DNA from: an uncultured Sphingobacteriaceae bacterium
GTDB lineage: Bacteria; Bacteroidota; Bacteroidia; Sphingobacteriales; Sphingobacteriaceae
Direction: 5' to 3'
DNA length: 64,000 nucleotides
NCBI GenBank assembly: GCA_946887045.1
Contig: CAMPKC010000013.1
Span: 1-64,000 of the forward strand
The position numbers and the translations under genes are program-made. The notes below the pieces were generated by a model. It ran no database searches, was not told the DNA's origin, and worked only from the letters and a program-made list of their open reading frames with translations. Below, piece by piece: positions 27,428-36,467 of this stretch (within the stretch, counting starts at the first letter, position 1; every line of letters begins with the position of its first letter).

Positions 27428-27958
27428 ATGAAAAAATTGCTTTTTCTATTTTCTTTCCTATTTTTCGGGAGTATTTCTGTTTTTGCCCAGCGTTTTGCTT
27501 ATGTAGATACGGAGTATATTTTAAAACATATTCCCGAATACACATCATCGCAAAAGCAATTAGACGCCCTTTCGCAGCAATGGCAAAAGGAAGCAGATAA
27601 TCGTTTTGGTGAGATTGAGCGATTATACAAGGCGTATCAGGCAGACCAGGTTTTATTAACCGAGGAAATGCGTAAGCGCCGTGAAAACGAAATAGTAGAA
27701 AAGGAAAAGGCTGCAAAAGAATACCAACGTTTAAAGTTTGGTTTCGAAGGGGAACTTTATCAGCAGCGGATAAAACTAATTAAACCTATACAAGACAGGG
27801 TATCGGATGCCGTGAAAGCAGTTGCCGAAGCCGGTCAGTTAGACATGATCTTCGACAAAAACAGCGATCTTATACTCTTGTATGCAAGTTTACGTTTAGA
27901 TAAAAGCAATGATGTAATAACCCGTTTAGGATATAAACCGGGGACACTGGCAAAATAG
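27428..27958 (+). CDS. OmpH/Skp-family periplasmic chaperone, copy 1
   Basis: 176 residues with a signal peptide (cleavage after A20). The body is a long charged coiled coil (about 40-125) flanked by the strand FAYVDTEYILKHIPEY and the C-terminal IFDKNSDLILLYA, which is the Skp layout. Skp forms trimers that hold unfolded outer membrane proteins on the way to BamA, encoded just upstream. It shares little detailed sequence with the second copy. Confidence 0.9.
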   Translation: MKKLLFLFSFLFFGSISVFAQRFAYVDTEYILKHIPEYTSSQKQLDALSQQWQKEADNRFGEIERLYKAYQADQVLLTEEMRKRRENEIVEKEKAAKEYQRLKFGFEGELYQQRIKLIKPIQDRVSDAVKAVAEAGQLDMIFDKNSDLILLYASLRLDKSNDVITRLGYKPGTLAK

Positions 27959-27986
27959 AAAAGGACAATCAACAATTAAATTAAAA

Positions 27987-28544
27987 ATGAAAACATTCGT
28001 TAAAGTAGCGGTAGTAGCAGTAGGATTATTTTTTACCGGGAGTGCAGTTAATGCACAACAAAAATTTGCACACATCAATTCGGCAGCTTTATTAGAAGTG
28101 ATGCCTGATGTTAAACAAGCAGATGCAAAGTTTCAAACTTTCCAAAAGCAAAAGCAAAGTGAGATTGAATTAATGCAAACTGAATACCAAAAGAAGCTAA
28201 CTGTAGCACAGGAGAAAGAAAAAACCTTAAGTGAGGCTAACAAAGTAACTGTAGGAAAAGAGCTTGAAGTTATGGGAAAAGAACTTCAGGAACTGGGTAA
28301 GAGAATTAATGACACAGGAGAGAAGGCAAAAAAAGAAATGGCTGCAAAGCAAGATGAACTTTATCAGCCAATATTTAAGAAAGCCGGCGACGCTGTAAAT
28401 GCAGTTGCTAAAGAGAAAGGTTATGCTTACGTATTTGACGTATCTCAACCGGGAGTTGTTTACTTTGATGGTGGTGATGATATTTTGGCTTTAGTAAAAG
28501 CTAAACTAGGAATAGCAGCAACTCCGGCGACAGCAAAAAAATAA
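27987..28544 (+). CDS. OmpH/Skp-family periplasmic chaperone, copy 2
   Basis: 185 residues with a signal peptide (cleavage near VNA|QQK). KFAHINSAALLEVMPD, a Lys/Glu-rich coiled coil (about 45-120) and YVFDVSQPGVVYFDGGDDI are the Skp-family parts. The tail ends TPATAKK. It is 28 nt after copy 1 and followed at once by a strong terminator. Tandem OmpH copies beside bamA are usual in Bacteroidota. Confidence 0.9.
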   Translation: MKTFVKVAVVAVGLFFTGSAVNAQQKFAHINSAALLEVMPDVKQADAKFQTFQKQKQSEIELMQTEYQKKLTVAQEKEKTLSEANKVTVGKELEVMGKELQELGKRINDTGEKAKKEMAAKQDELYQPIFKKAGDAVNAVAKEKGYAYVFDVSQPGVVYFDGGDDILALVKAKLGIAATPATAKK

Positions 28545-28565
28545 GTTAATATTCGTAAATGGAAG

Positions 28566-28592
28566 AGCGAGGCAAATTGTCTCGCTTTTTTT
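28566..28592 (+). terminator. Rho-independent terminator after the bamA-ompH operon
   Basis: AGCGAG with its complement CTCGCT, extended inward by three pairs, forms a 9-bp stem with a 3-nt loop followed directly by seven T. It isolates the bamA-ompH operon from nuoH. Confidence 0.88.
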
Positions 28593-28649
28593 GTTTATTC
28601 CTAATTTCATTCTCTTCTGCATTTGCCAAAAAATATCCGCCGTATTGTT

Positions 28650-28657
28650 TAAGTTTG
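28650..28657 (+). promoter_or_regulatory. Candidate -7 element of the nuoH-N operon
   Basis: TAAGTTTG matches TAnnTTTG exactly. A TTTG at 28622-28625 lies 24 nt upstream, somewhat beyond the usual spacing. The transcript would begin near 28664, about 11 nt before the TTG start. It follows a strong terminator, so a promoter here is expected. Confidence 0.55.
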
Positions 28658-28674
28658 CAGCAGCATTTTAAACA

Positions 28675-29745
28675 TTGGATTTCTATATCACATATCTTTT
28701 AGTAGCTGTATTATTATTCTCCTTCGTTGCTGTTTTTGCGCTATTTGCGGTGTATGCTGAACGAAAGGTTTCTGCTTTTATACAAGATCGTTTGGGTCCT
28801 ATGGAGGTTGGCAAATATGGAAGCTTGCAAACTCTGGCCGATATCCTCAAAATGCTCCAAAAGGAATTTATCATTCCTGCGGCGGCAGATAAAATTTTAT
28901 TCGCAGCTGCTCCCGTAATTATATTTCTATCGGTTTACATGGGTTTTGCCACGTTGCCCTGGGGGCCGGATATTGTGCCGTCTGCACTGAATATCGGTGT
29001 GTTTTATGTATTTGCGATTGTCTCGATTGAATCGGTCGGCATTCTTATGGCAGGTTGGGGTTCAAATAATAAATATTCATTGCTTGGCGCATTGCGTTCA
29101 GTCGCGCAGGTTGTTTCTTATGAGATTCCGGCTGGCATTGCTATTATTAGCGCCGTAATGATAGCTCAAACTCTTGATCTGCAATTGATAGCGGGCAAGC
29201 AAGGTGTACTGTCGGGTGAACCCATAAAGTTCCTTGGACTCTGGAATGTCCACGAGATTGGTGGTTTTTTTGCATGGAACATATTTCAAGCCCCGCATCT
29301 TATTGTTGCATACGTTATTTACTTCATCGCATCTTTAGCCGAATGTAATAGAGCTCCTTTTGATATCCCGGAAGCTGAATCGGAGCTTGTATCCGGATTC
29401 CATACTGAATACACCGGTATCCGTTTTGCATTTATTTTTTTAGGCGAATATTCGATGATGTTTTTAACCGGAATGTTTGGCGTAATTTTGTTTTTAGGCG
29501 GATGGAATACACTGCTGCCCAATATTGGCTCTGTTCGGCTGGCCGATTGGACTACAGGTCCGTTCTGGGGGATATTCTGGATAATAACCAAGGTGATGCT
29601 AATTGTAGGAGTTCAGATGTGGTTGCGCTGGACTTTGCCTCGTTTGAGGGTGGATCAGCTAATGAATTTATGCTGGAAGGTCTTAACTCCTTTGGCATTT
29701 TTATGTATGATGATTTCTGGAATCTGGGCTTTACTGGTGATCTAA
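28675..29745 (+). CDS. nuoH: NADH-quinone oxidoreductase subunit H
   Basis: 356 residues, eight or nine membrane segments. It forms the quinone-chamber part of the complex I membrane arm. Family motifs: [15 protein letters not shown] (about 28-42), and [17 protein letters not shown] with HTEYTG in the middle. The start codon is TTG; the family N-terminus and the very short leader leave no alternative. It is the first gene of a seven-gene run; nuoA-G are not upstream, where a terminator and the OmpH gene lie. Confidence 0.96.
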   Translation: MDFYITYLLVAVLLFSFVAVFALFAVYAERKVSAFIQDRLGPMEVGKYGSLQTLADILKMLQKEFIIPAAADKILFAAAPVIIFLSVYMGFATLPWGPDIVPSALNIGVFYVFAIVSIESVGILMAGWGSNNKYSLLGALRSVAQVVSYEIPAGIAIISAVMIAQTLDLQLIAGKQGVLSGEPIKFLGLWNVHEIGGFFAWNIFQAPHLIVAYVIYFIASLAECNRAPFDIPEAESELVSGFHTEYTGIRFAFIFLGEYSMMFLTGMFGVILFLGGWNTLLPNIGSVRLADWTTGPFWGIFWIITKVMLIVGVQMWLRWTLPRLRVDQLMNLCWKVLTPLAFLCMMISGIWALLVI

Positions 29746-29757
29746 ATAGGAGAAAAA

Positions 29758-30351
29758 TTGATATTTAAAACCACAATATCTGCAATTAAAACTACCTGGA
29801 TAGGATTAAGCCTAACCATAAAGCATTTATTTGCTATAAATAAAAAAAGGAAATCTATAAATATAAAGGACGACAATTATTTTGAACAGGCCACCGGGTT
29901 GGTTACAGTACAGTATCCTCACGAGAAAATGCCTATTCCCGAAGTTGGTCGCTATCAGCTGCATGTTGAAATTGACGATTGCATAGTTTGTGATCTTTGC
30001 GCTAAAATATGTCCGGTTGATTGCATCGAGATAGAAAGTATTAAATCCACAGGTCCGATCGGACAAACCTCTGACGGAACAACAAAACGTTTATATGCTC
30101 CCAAGTTCGATATCGATATGGGTAAATGTATGTTTTGTGGATTGTGCACAGTCGTTTGTCCTACCGAATGTATTACTATGACCAATGAGTACGATCGCCC
30201 ATTGACTCATATTTCAGAATTAACGTATAAGTTTTCGGATATGTCTCCAAAAGAGGCGGAAGAGAAACGCGAAGAACTGGCTAAGCAACTTGCCGAGCGC
30301 CAGGCCGCAAAGGAAGCTGCATTAAAGGCTGCCCAGAAAAAAGACGGATGA
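29758..30351 (+). CDS. nuoI: NADH-quinone oxidoreductase subunit I (2x[4Fe-4S])
   Basis: 197 residues. Two ferredoxin motifs: C75-x2-C78-x2-C81-x3-C85 and C124-x2-C127-x2-C130-x3-C134, holding clusters N6a and N6b, the last relay before quinone. The TTG start is supported by AGGAG five nt upstream, a rare clear Shine-Dalgarno in this genome. The C-terminal ~35 residues are a charged helix (EEKREELAKQLAERQAAKEA) beyond the cluster domain. The stop overlaps nuoJ by 4 nt. Confidence 0.96.
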   Translation: MIFKTTISAIKTTWIGLSLTIKHLFAINKKRKSINIKDDNYFEQATGLVTVQYPHEKMPIPEVGRYQLHVEIDDCIVCDLCAKICPVDCIEIESIKSTGPIGQTSDGTTKRLYAPKFDIDMGKCMFCGLCTVVCPTECITMTNEYDRPLTHISELTYKFSDMSPKEAEEKREELAKQLAERQAAKEAALKAAQKKDG

Positions 30352-30887
30352 CGATAGAACAAATAATATTTTATGTTTTAAGTGCAGTTGCATTGATCTC
30401 AGCATTGTTAGTTGTGAGTCTTCGGAACTTTGTGCGTTCTATTTTCCTGTTCTTTTTAACATTATTTACCATGGCAGGTTTATTTGTATTTGCGCTGGCT
30501 GATTTTGTGGCAATTACACAATTAGTAATTTATGTTGGTGGAGTACTGGTTTTAATGATTTTCGCTTTCCTCTTATCTAACAGGGAGTTGCTAAATAATC
30601 CGGACGTTAACTTCAGATCCGGGTTTCTTCATTATGTTCCCGGAATTTTAACTGCATTAATTTTCTTCGGAATTTTGATGCTCGTATTTTCAAATGTTAA
30701 TCCGGAAGAGCTGAAGTGGATAAAGGAGGCTGAAGATAATACGCTAAAGCCAACAGATAATACAATTCATTATATAGGAATTAATATCATGACCCGATAT
30801 CTGCTTCCATTTGAAGTGGTTTCCGTGCTGTTGTTAATGGCCTTAATCGGAGCAGCTCATTTGGCGCGAAAGGAGAAGGACTCATGA
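30348..30887 (+). CDS. nuoJ: NADH-quinone oxidoreductase subunit J
   Basis: 179 residues with five membrane segments. The conserved third helix is present as FVAITQLVIYVGGVLVLMIFA, which has the pi-bulge region implicated in coupling. The start ATG overlaps the nuoI stop (ATGA), and its own stop overlaps the nuoK start in the same way, so translation is coupled. Confidence 0.94.
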   Translation: MTIEQIIFYVLSAVALISALLVVSLRNFVRSIFLFFLTLFTMAGLFVFALADFVAITQLVIYVGGVLVLMIFAFLLSNRELLNNPDVNFRSGFLHYVPGILTALIFFGILMLVFSNVNPEELKWIKEAEDNTLKPTDNTIHYIGINIMTRYLLPFEVVSVLLLMALIGAAHLARKEKDS

Positions 30888-31189
30888 TTCCATTGTCGCA
30901 TTTTATGGTCGTCAGTGCAGTTTTATTTTGCATTGGCCTGTACGCAGTTTTAGCGAAGCGAAATGCAATTTTGATGTTGATCGGAATAGAATTCATGTTA
31001 AACGCGGCGATTCTTAATTTCGTTGCTTTTAGTAAATACGATAAAATGGCATCAACAGGGCAAGTTTTTGCTTTGTTTGTGATTGTTCTTGCAGCAGCTG
31101 CTGTAGCCGTTGCGCTCGCTATTATATTGAATGTTTATAAGTATTACCGAACGATAGATCCAACAAAAATAGATCAATTAAGAGACTAA
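30884..31189 (+). CDS. nuoK: NADH-quinone oxidoreductase subunit K, lacking the second membrane glutamate
   Basis: 101 residues, three membrane helices, MrpC-like. The first key glutamate is present: E36 in MLIGIEFMLNAA. The second, E72 in Escherichia coli (LAAAEASIGLAL), is Ala here (LAAAAVAVALAI, residue 73; codon GCT). Both glutamates are usually conserved in this family and take part in the proton path. The surrounding sequence aligns without a gap, so this looks like a true substitution. Length and neighbours are otherwise normal. Confidence 0.93.
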   Translation: MIPLSHFMVVSAVLFCIGLYAVLAKRNAILMLIGIEFMLNAAILNFVAFSKYDKMASTGQVFALFVIVLAAAAVAVALAIILNVYKYYRTIDPTKIDQLRD

Positions 31190-31190
31190 T

Positions 31191-33248
31191 TTGGACACAT
31201 TAACAGAAGGGAATTTAAGTTTGTTAGCCGTAACAGCGGCTTTAATGCCGCTACTATCATTTCTGGGGATTTTGTTGATTCCGGGAAAAAAGGATAGGGG
31301 CGCTTCTTTATCAATCGCCACAATTGCTATAAGTTTTCTGATTTCTGTTTTTCTTTTCATTCAGATATGGAACAATGGAGATATTCATCAGCAAGCGACC
31401 TGGTTTACGATTGGTAAAACGACTCTTACTGTTGGTATACTGCTCAATAATCTTTCTGTATTGATGTTATCGCTGGTAACTTCAATCGCACTGTTAGTGC
31501 ATATTTATTCTACCAAATACATGCAGGGTGATCCTTATTTACCCCGCTACTGGGCTTATCTGAGCTTGTTCTGCTTTTCAATGCTGGGCCTCGTAATTAC
31601 AGATAATCTTTTGGTGTTGTATATGTTTTGGGAGCTGGTTGGATTTTCATCTTATCTGCTTATCGGCTTTTGGTTTACGAAAGATTCTGCCAATCGGGCG
31701 AGTAAGAAAGCTTTTATCATGAATCGCCTGGGTGATTTGGGCTTCCTTACAGGGATAATGATTGTTTTCACTCAGTTTAAGACTTTCGATATTCACCTTC
31801 TTTTCAAAGAGGGAGGATTGGTTTTAAACTCGATAATAGAGAATGGCTTGTGGGTGAATGAAACAAGTAATATGCCTGCAATCTGGTTAACCCTCGCTGG
31901 ATTAGCTTTCTTTTTTGGTGCGACAGCCAAATCAGCGCAATTTCCATTGCATACCTGGTTACCCGATGCCATGGAGGGTCCAACCTCTGTGTCTTCTTTA
32001 ATCCATGCCGCGACGATGGTGGCCGCAGGCGTTTTTCTTCTGGCAAGGATATATCCGATTTTCGATTCTACTGTATTATTGGTTATTGCGTCTATAGGAG
32101 CATTTACAGCGTTTATGGCCGCCACAATTGCCCTCACACAAAACGATATTAAAAGAATACTGGCCTTCTCGACAATTTCGCAGTTAGGTTTTATGATGAT
32201 TGCTATGGGCGTTGGCGCTTATTCTTCCGGTATTTTTCACCTCGTGACTCATGCTTTTTTTAAATGTCTGTTGTTCTTGGCTGCCGGCGCTGTTATTCAC
32301 GAAATGGCTCATGTCAAAGAAAAGAGCGGATTGGATTTCGATCATCAAGACATCCGGAATATGGGTGGTTTGAGGAAAAAGATGCCGGTAACATTTATTA
32401 CAATGGTGCTGGCGGCACTGGCATTAGCTGGTATCCCTCTCACTTCCGGTTTTTTATCGAAAGATGCTATTTTAATTCAATCATTTGAATGGGCTGATGT
32501 TAAGAATAATTGGACAAAACTCATTCCTTACTCGGCTTTACTCACCTCATGGCTAACTGCTTTTTACATAGCCCGCTTAATATTCAAAGTCTTTTTTGGC
32601 GACTTGCGTTTGCAAAAGGTTAGCAGTGTTAAATTATCCCTGCACGAAGCACCAAATGCCATGAAGTATGTGTTGATGATTTTAGCCGTGTTCTGCTTAT
32701 TTCCGGCGTTTTCATTCAATCCTCTGCATTATGATAGCTCCTGGATAGTTAAAGGCTTTTCTGTTTTAAAGGAAATAGGGAAAGTTGATTTTTATCATAC
32801 TTTCATCCCGGTAACGGTAAATGTTATTGCTGTTGCGGTAGTTTTCGTCGCTTATATATGGTATGCTAAAAGAGATAAATCTCCTGATTTCTCACGAACA
32901 GCACTCTTTGGTTTATCAAAAGGGCAATGGTATTTCAACGAACTTTATCAATTCGTTTTTGTGAATGGAATAACTTCTTTGTCACGATCATCTTATGGTT
33001 TCGATAGGGTTGTCATAGACGGAATTGTTAATTATGCTGCTAAAGCAGGCGTGATTCTATCAATAGTTACTCATTGGTTCGACAAATATATTGTTGATGG
33101 CCTGGTAAATGCGTCCGGGTCAATCAGCAAATCGATTGGAAACCTTACCCGATATTTCCAGACTGGTCGGCTACAGCATTATCTCTTGTCCATGGTTCTG
33201 GTAATCTTAACTTTTTTTATAATTAAAATATTTCTTCAGGTTATATGA
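31191..33248 (+). CDS. nuoL: NADH-quinone oxidoreductase subunit L
   Basis: 685 residues, antiporter-like with about 16 membrane segments and the C-terminal lateral helix. Proton-path residues are in place: Glu in MFWELVGFSSYLLIGFW, Lys in GATAKSAQFPLHTWLPDAMEGPTSVSSLIHAATM, and the HAFFKCLLFLAAG Lys. The start is TTG one base after the nuoK stop, with no better in-frame ATG. The C-terminal end has IGNLTRYFQTGRLQHYLL, typical of NuoL. The stop overlaps nuoM by 4 nt. Confidence 0.96.
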   Translation: MDTLTEGNLSLLAVTAALMPLLSFLGILLIPGKKDRGASLSIATIAISFLISVFLFIQIWNNGDIHQQATWFTIGKTTLTVGILLNNLSVLMLSLVTSIALLVHIYSTKYMQGDPYLPRYWAYLSLFCFSMLGLVITDNLLVLYMFWELVGFSSYLLIGFWFTKDSANRASKKAFIMNRLGDLGFLTGIMIVFTQFKTFDIHLLFKEGGLVLNSIIENGLWVNETSNMPAIWLTLAGLAFFFGATAKSAQFPLHTWLPDAMEGPTSVSSLIHAATMVAAGVFLLARIYPIFDSTVLLVIASIGAFTAFMAATIALTQNDIKRILAFSTISQLGFMMIAMGVGAYSSGIFHLVTHAFFKCLLFLAAGAVIHEMAHVKEKSGLDFDHQDIRNMGGLRKKMPVTFITMVLAALALAGIPLTSGFLSKDAILIQSFEWADVKNNWTKLIPYSALLTSWLTAFYIARLIFKVFFGDLRLQKVSSVKLSLHEAPNAMKYVLMILAVFCLFPAFSFNPLHYDSSWIVKGFSVLKEIGKVDFYHTFIPVTVNVIAVAVVFVAYIWYAKRDKSPDFSRTALFGLSKGQWYFNELYQFVFVNGITSLSRSSYGFDRVVIDGIVNYAAKAGVILSIVTHWFDKYIVDGLVNASGSISKSIGNLTRYFQTGRLQHYLLSMVLVILTFFIIKIFLQVI

Positions 33249-34846
33249 GTTTGCTTTCACTCTTAATATTTATACCAATTTTAGCAGGCTTGCTTATCCT
33301 AGTACTTCCTTCGTCCTTGCAACAGAAATTTAAATATGTTGCACTCGGAACGGTTATGATTCAAGTTATCATAAGTGCTTTCATTTATCTAAAATTTGAT
33401 GCTTCTGTTTTTTCTGGTATAGATGTCCAATCAAAATATCAACTGGTTGAACGCTTGCCATGGATTAGTCTGAATCTCGGCTCGCTTGGCGCTTTACAAA
33501 TAGATTATTTCTTAGGGATCGATGGACTTTCAATGCCGTTTCTTGTACTTACTTCGGTTGTCATGTTAATAGCGGTGCTGTCATCGTGGGAAATTAAAAC
33601 AAACCTGAAGGGGTACTTCGCTTTATTGATGCTCCTTAATACAGCAATTATGGGTGTATTTTGTGCCCTCGACTTCTTTCTGTTCTATATTTTTTATGAA
33701 TTAATGCTTCTTCCGCTTTATTTCCTTATCGGAATGTGGGGAGGTGTACGTAGAGAGTATGCGGCGATAAAGTTTTTTTTGTATACGCTCTTTGGATCGG
33801 TGTTCATGTTGCTGGTAATTATTGGCTTGTATTTTTCTGTAACCGACCCCGTTACAGGTAATCATACTTTCAATATGCTGCACATGATGAACCCTGCAAA
33901 CTATGCTTCAGGTTCTATCTTTTCCGCGATAGCAAATCAACAAATATTTGGCATTTCCGCACGATTACTAGGTTTTATAGTGTTGTTTATCGCATTCGCT
34001 ATAAAAGTGCCAATTGTACCGTTGCATACATGGTTACCCGATGCCCACGTAGAAGCGCCGACTCCGGTTTCAATAATCCTGGCGGGTATCTTATTGAAAA
34101 TAGGAGGTTATGGAATTTTGAGAGTTTGTATCAGTATTTTTCCTGATGCTGCCATCCAATCTGCCTGGTGGCTTGGCCTGATAGGTGTAGTTTCTATAGT
34201 TTACGGAGCTTTCAATGCTCTTGCTCAGAAAGATCTTAAACGGCTTATTGCTTATTCTTCGGTCTCCCATATGGGATTTGTATTGCTTGGAATTGCCTCG
34301 GTTACGGCTGAAGGGATAAGCGGAGCAATGCTTCAAATGATCAGTCACGGATTTTTATCAACCATGCTTTTCTTCTTGGTTGGAGTAATTTATAACCGGG
34401 TTCATAGTCGTGAAATATACGATTTCAGGGGCCTCGCACTGATTATGCCAAAGTATACAGCATTTGTAATGATCGCATTTTTTGCTTCGCTTGGCCTGCC
34501 TGGTTTTTCGGCATTTATAGCAGAAGCTTTTAGTCTTATCGGAGCATTTACATCCGAAAGTGTAAACGATTTACTGCCCCGATGGATGGCTGTATGTGGC
34601 TCCTTTGGTATTCTGTTGGGGGCCGCTTATTTGTTGTGGACCCTGCAACGCATGTTCTTCGGCCAGACCCGTTTAATGGGAGGCGAGGACTGGCGGTTAA
34701 AACTTGTGGATGTGAACAGCAGAGAGGTTTTCGTTTTAACAACTCTAACTGTATTTGCGTTGCTTTTGGGAATTATGCCTTTCTTAGCCTTCGATAAAAT
34801 GAACGCCTCGGTACTGGAACTTATTCGTTTGATTAATTTAAAATAA
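33245..34846 (+). CDS. nuoM: NADH-quinone oxidoreductase subunit M
   Basis: 533 residues, about 14 membrane segments, antiporter-like. Key residues: Glu in YIFYELMLLPLYFLIG and Lys in FAIKVPIVPLHTWLPDAHVEAPTPVSIILAGILLKIGGYG, the NuoM signature. Loop insertions near 190-235 are rich in Met and Asn. The stop and the next start share one base (TAATG). Confidence 0.96.
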   Translation: MSLLSLLIFIPILAGLLILVLPSSLQQKFKYVALGTVMIQVIISAFIYLKFDASVFSGIDVQSKYQLVERLPWISLNLGSLGALQIDYFLGIDGLSMPFLVLTSVVMLIAVLSSWEIKTNLKGYFALLMLLNTAIMGVFCALDFFLFYIFYELMLLPLYFLIGMWGGVRREYAAIKFFLYTLFGSVFMLLVIIGLYFSVTDPVTGNHTFNMLHMMNPANYASGSIFSAIANQQIFGISARLLGFIVLFIAFAIKVPIVPLHTWLPDAHVEAPTPVSIILAGILLKIGGYGILRVCISIFPDAAIQSAWWLGLIGVVSIVYGAFNALAQKDLKRLIAYSSVSHMGFVLLGIASVTAEGISGAMLQMISHGFLSTMLFFLVGVIYNRVHSREIYDFRGLALIMPKYTAFVMIAFFASLGLPGFSAFIAEAFSLIGAFTSESVNDLLPRWMAVCGSFGILLGAAYLLWTLQRMFFGQTRLMGGEDWRLKLVDVNSREVFVLTTLTVFALLLGIMPFLAFDKMNASVLELIRLINLK

Positions 34847-36342
34847 TGAACGAGTTTCTGCCATATATCTCTCAATTATTAAATTCTACTATTTCAGGGT
34901 TCTCTTATTTGCTCCCCGAACTTGTTTTGGTATTAACTTTTATCATTGTAATTCTGGCAGACCTGTTTGTGCCAGGTAAAAAGTCATCGCTGGCATTCTA
35001 TGCATGTGTGTCAGGGATAACGATTTCAATTATAACCGGATTTCTTCAGAATATTGATATTTCAAGGATTTTGCTTTTCAGCAATACCATGATTCTTGAT
35101 GATTTAAGTATTTCGTTTAAATCGATATTTAGTATCGTTACCATATTGTTTGCCTTTTTTATCAGGTATAATCCCGCTCTTCAAAATCATAAAAAAGGAG
35201 TGGGTGATATGTATATGCTTTTACCTGCAGTATTGATTGGCTTGAATCTAATGAGTATGTCGGCGAGTTTACTCATGATTTATATTTCAGTAGAGATGGT
35301 TTCTATCGCGTCCTATCTGATGGTTGGATATGCTTCGGGCAACGATAAGCAAACAGAAGCTGCAATGAAATATGTGCTGTTTGGTTCTATTTGTTCGGCT
35401 GTGATGCTGTATGGCATGTCCCTGTTATATGCGCTTACCGGAAGCATAAATATTGGCGACGCGAACTTCTTAAACGGCTTGAAAGAAGCTCCCAATATGG
35501 CTGTTACATTGGCTTTAAGCCTCGTTTTAGTTGGGGTTGGATTTAAGCTATCTTTTGTTCCTTTTCATTTCTGGATTCCCGATGTGTACGAAGGTGCTCC
35601 CACTCCTGTAACGGCCTTTATTTCAACTGCGCCCAAAATAGCCGGATTCGCAGTGCTGATCAGATTTATGGAGCCGTTTTATATGTTTGAGTTTGGAGAT
35701 GCTTACAACTCATTCTTTGACTTCAAAACAATTTTATCTGTCGGGTCGCTTTTAACGATGATCGTAGGGAATTTTAGTGCTATTTGGCAAAACAACGTTA
35801 AAAGAATGTTAGCCTATTCCTCTATAGGTCATACCGGATTTGCATTGATGGCCGTCATATCTTTTGAGGGGGGCGGTTTCAAAAGCCTGATTTTTTACAT
35901 GGCTGTTTATGCAATAATGAACATGGCTGCTTTCATGTTAGTTGATAAAATTGAAAGCCAGACCGGTATAACTGACATCAGGAAGTATAAAGGCCTTGGG
36001 AAGATTTTGAAAATCGAGTTTGTATGTTTTGTAATAGTACTCATAGCCTTAACGGGATTGCCTCCAACAGCGGGCTTTGTAGCCAAATTATTGATCTTTT
36101 CCTCAGGTTTTGATTACTACTCATCTACCGGGTCGGTTTGGATGCTGGGTTTATTGATTACGGGAGCTTTAACCACTGTAGTCTCTTTGTTTTACTATCT
36201 GAAAATCCCGCTTTATGCATTTTTGAAAGATTCGGAAATAGAATTTAAGATAGAGGAAAGGCGTAATCCTCTCACTGTTTTAATTCTCATTTTGACGGTA
36301 TTATTAATATTATTTGGAATATTTCCCGATGTACTTACCTAG
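34846..36342 (+). CDS. nuoN: NADH-quinone oxidoreductase subunit N
   Basis: 498 residues, 14 membrane segments. The NuoN markers are SVEMVSIASYLMVGY, FKLSFVPFHFWIPDVYEGAPTPVTAF and VKRMLAYSSIGHTGFALM. It closes the operon. The 125 nt that follow hold only a weak AT-rich hairpin and the next promoter. Confidence 0.95.
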   Translation: MNEFLPYISQLLNSTISGFSYLLPELVLVLTFIIVILADLFVPGKKSSLAFYACVSGITISIITGFLQNIDISRILLFSNTMILDDLSISFKSIFSIVTILFAFFIRYNPALQNHKKGVGDMYMLLPAVLIGLNLMSMSASLLMIYISVEMVSIASYLMVGYASGNDKQTEAAMKYVLFGSICSAVMLYGMSLLYALTGSINIGDANFLNGLKEAPNMAVTLALSLVLVGVGFKLSFVPFHFWIPDVYEGAPTPVTAFISTAPKIAGFAVLIRFMEPFYMFEFGDAYNSFFDFKTILSVGSLLTMIVGNFSAIWQNNVKRMLAYSSIGHTGFALMAVISFEGGGFKSLIFYMAVYAIMNMAAFMLVDKIESQTGITDIRKYKGLGKILKIEFVCFVIVLIALTGLPPTAGFVAKLLIFSSGFDYYSSTGSVWMLGLLITGALTTVVSLFYYLKIPLYAFLKDSEIEFKIEERRNPLTVLILILTVLLILFGIFPDVLT

Positions 36343-36442
36343 CGGTTTGTCGATACCTGGTAAAAAATATCATTTTTGGAGGTCTTCATGTATTTTGTTG
36401 ATATTTTCCGTTAAGCTTTTAATATTTTCTAGATTAATATCT

Positions 36443-36450
36443 TAATTTTG
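36443..36450 (+). promoter_or_regulatory. Candidate -7 element of the PurF-type gene
   Basis: TAATTTTG matches the Bacteroidota -7 consensus. It is 17 nt before the ATG, and no good -33 element is seen. The transcript start would be near 36457. Confidence 0.4.
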
Positions 36451-36467
36451 CATACTCGTTAACAATT

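Noticed and set aside
36364..36407. Hairpin after nuoN as a terminator
   Set aside because: Only 9 AT-rich pairs with a 26-nt loop and no T-tract at the proper place.
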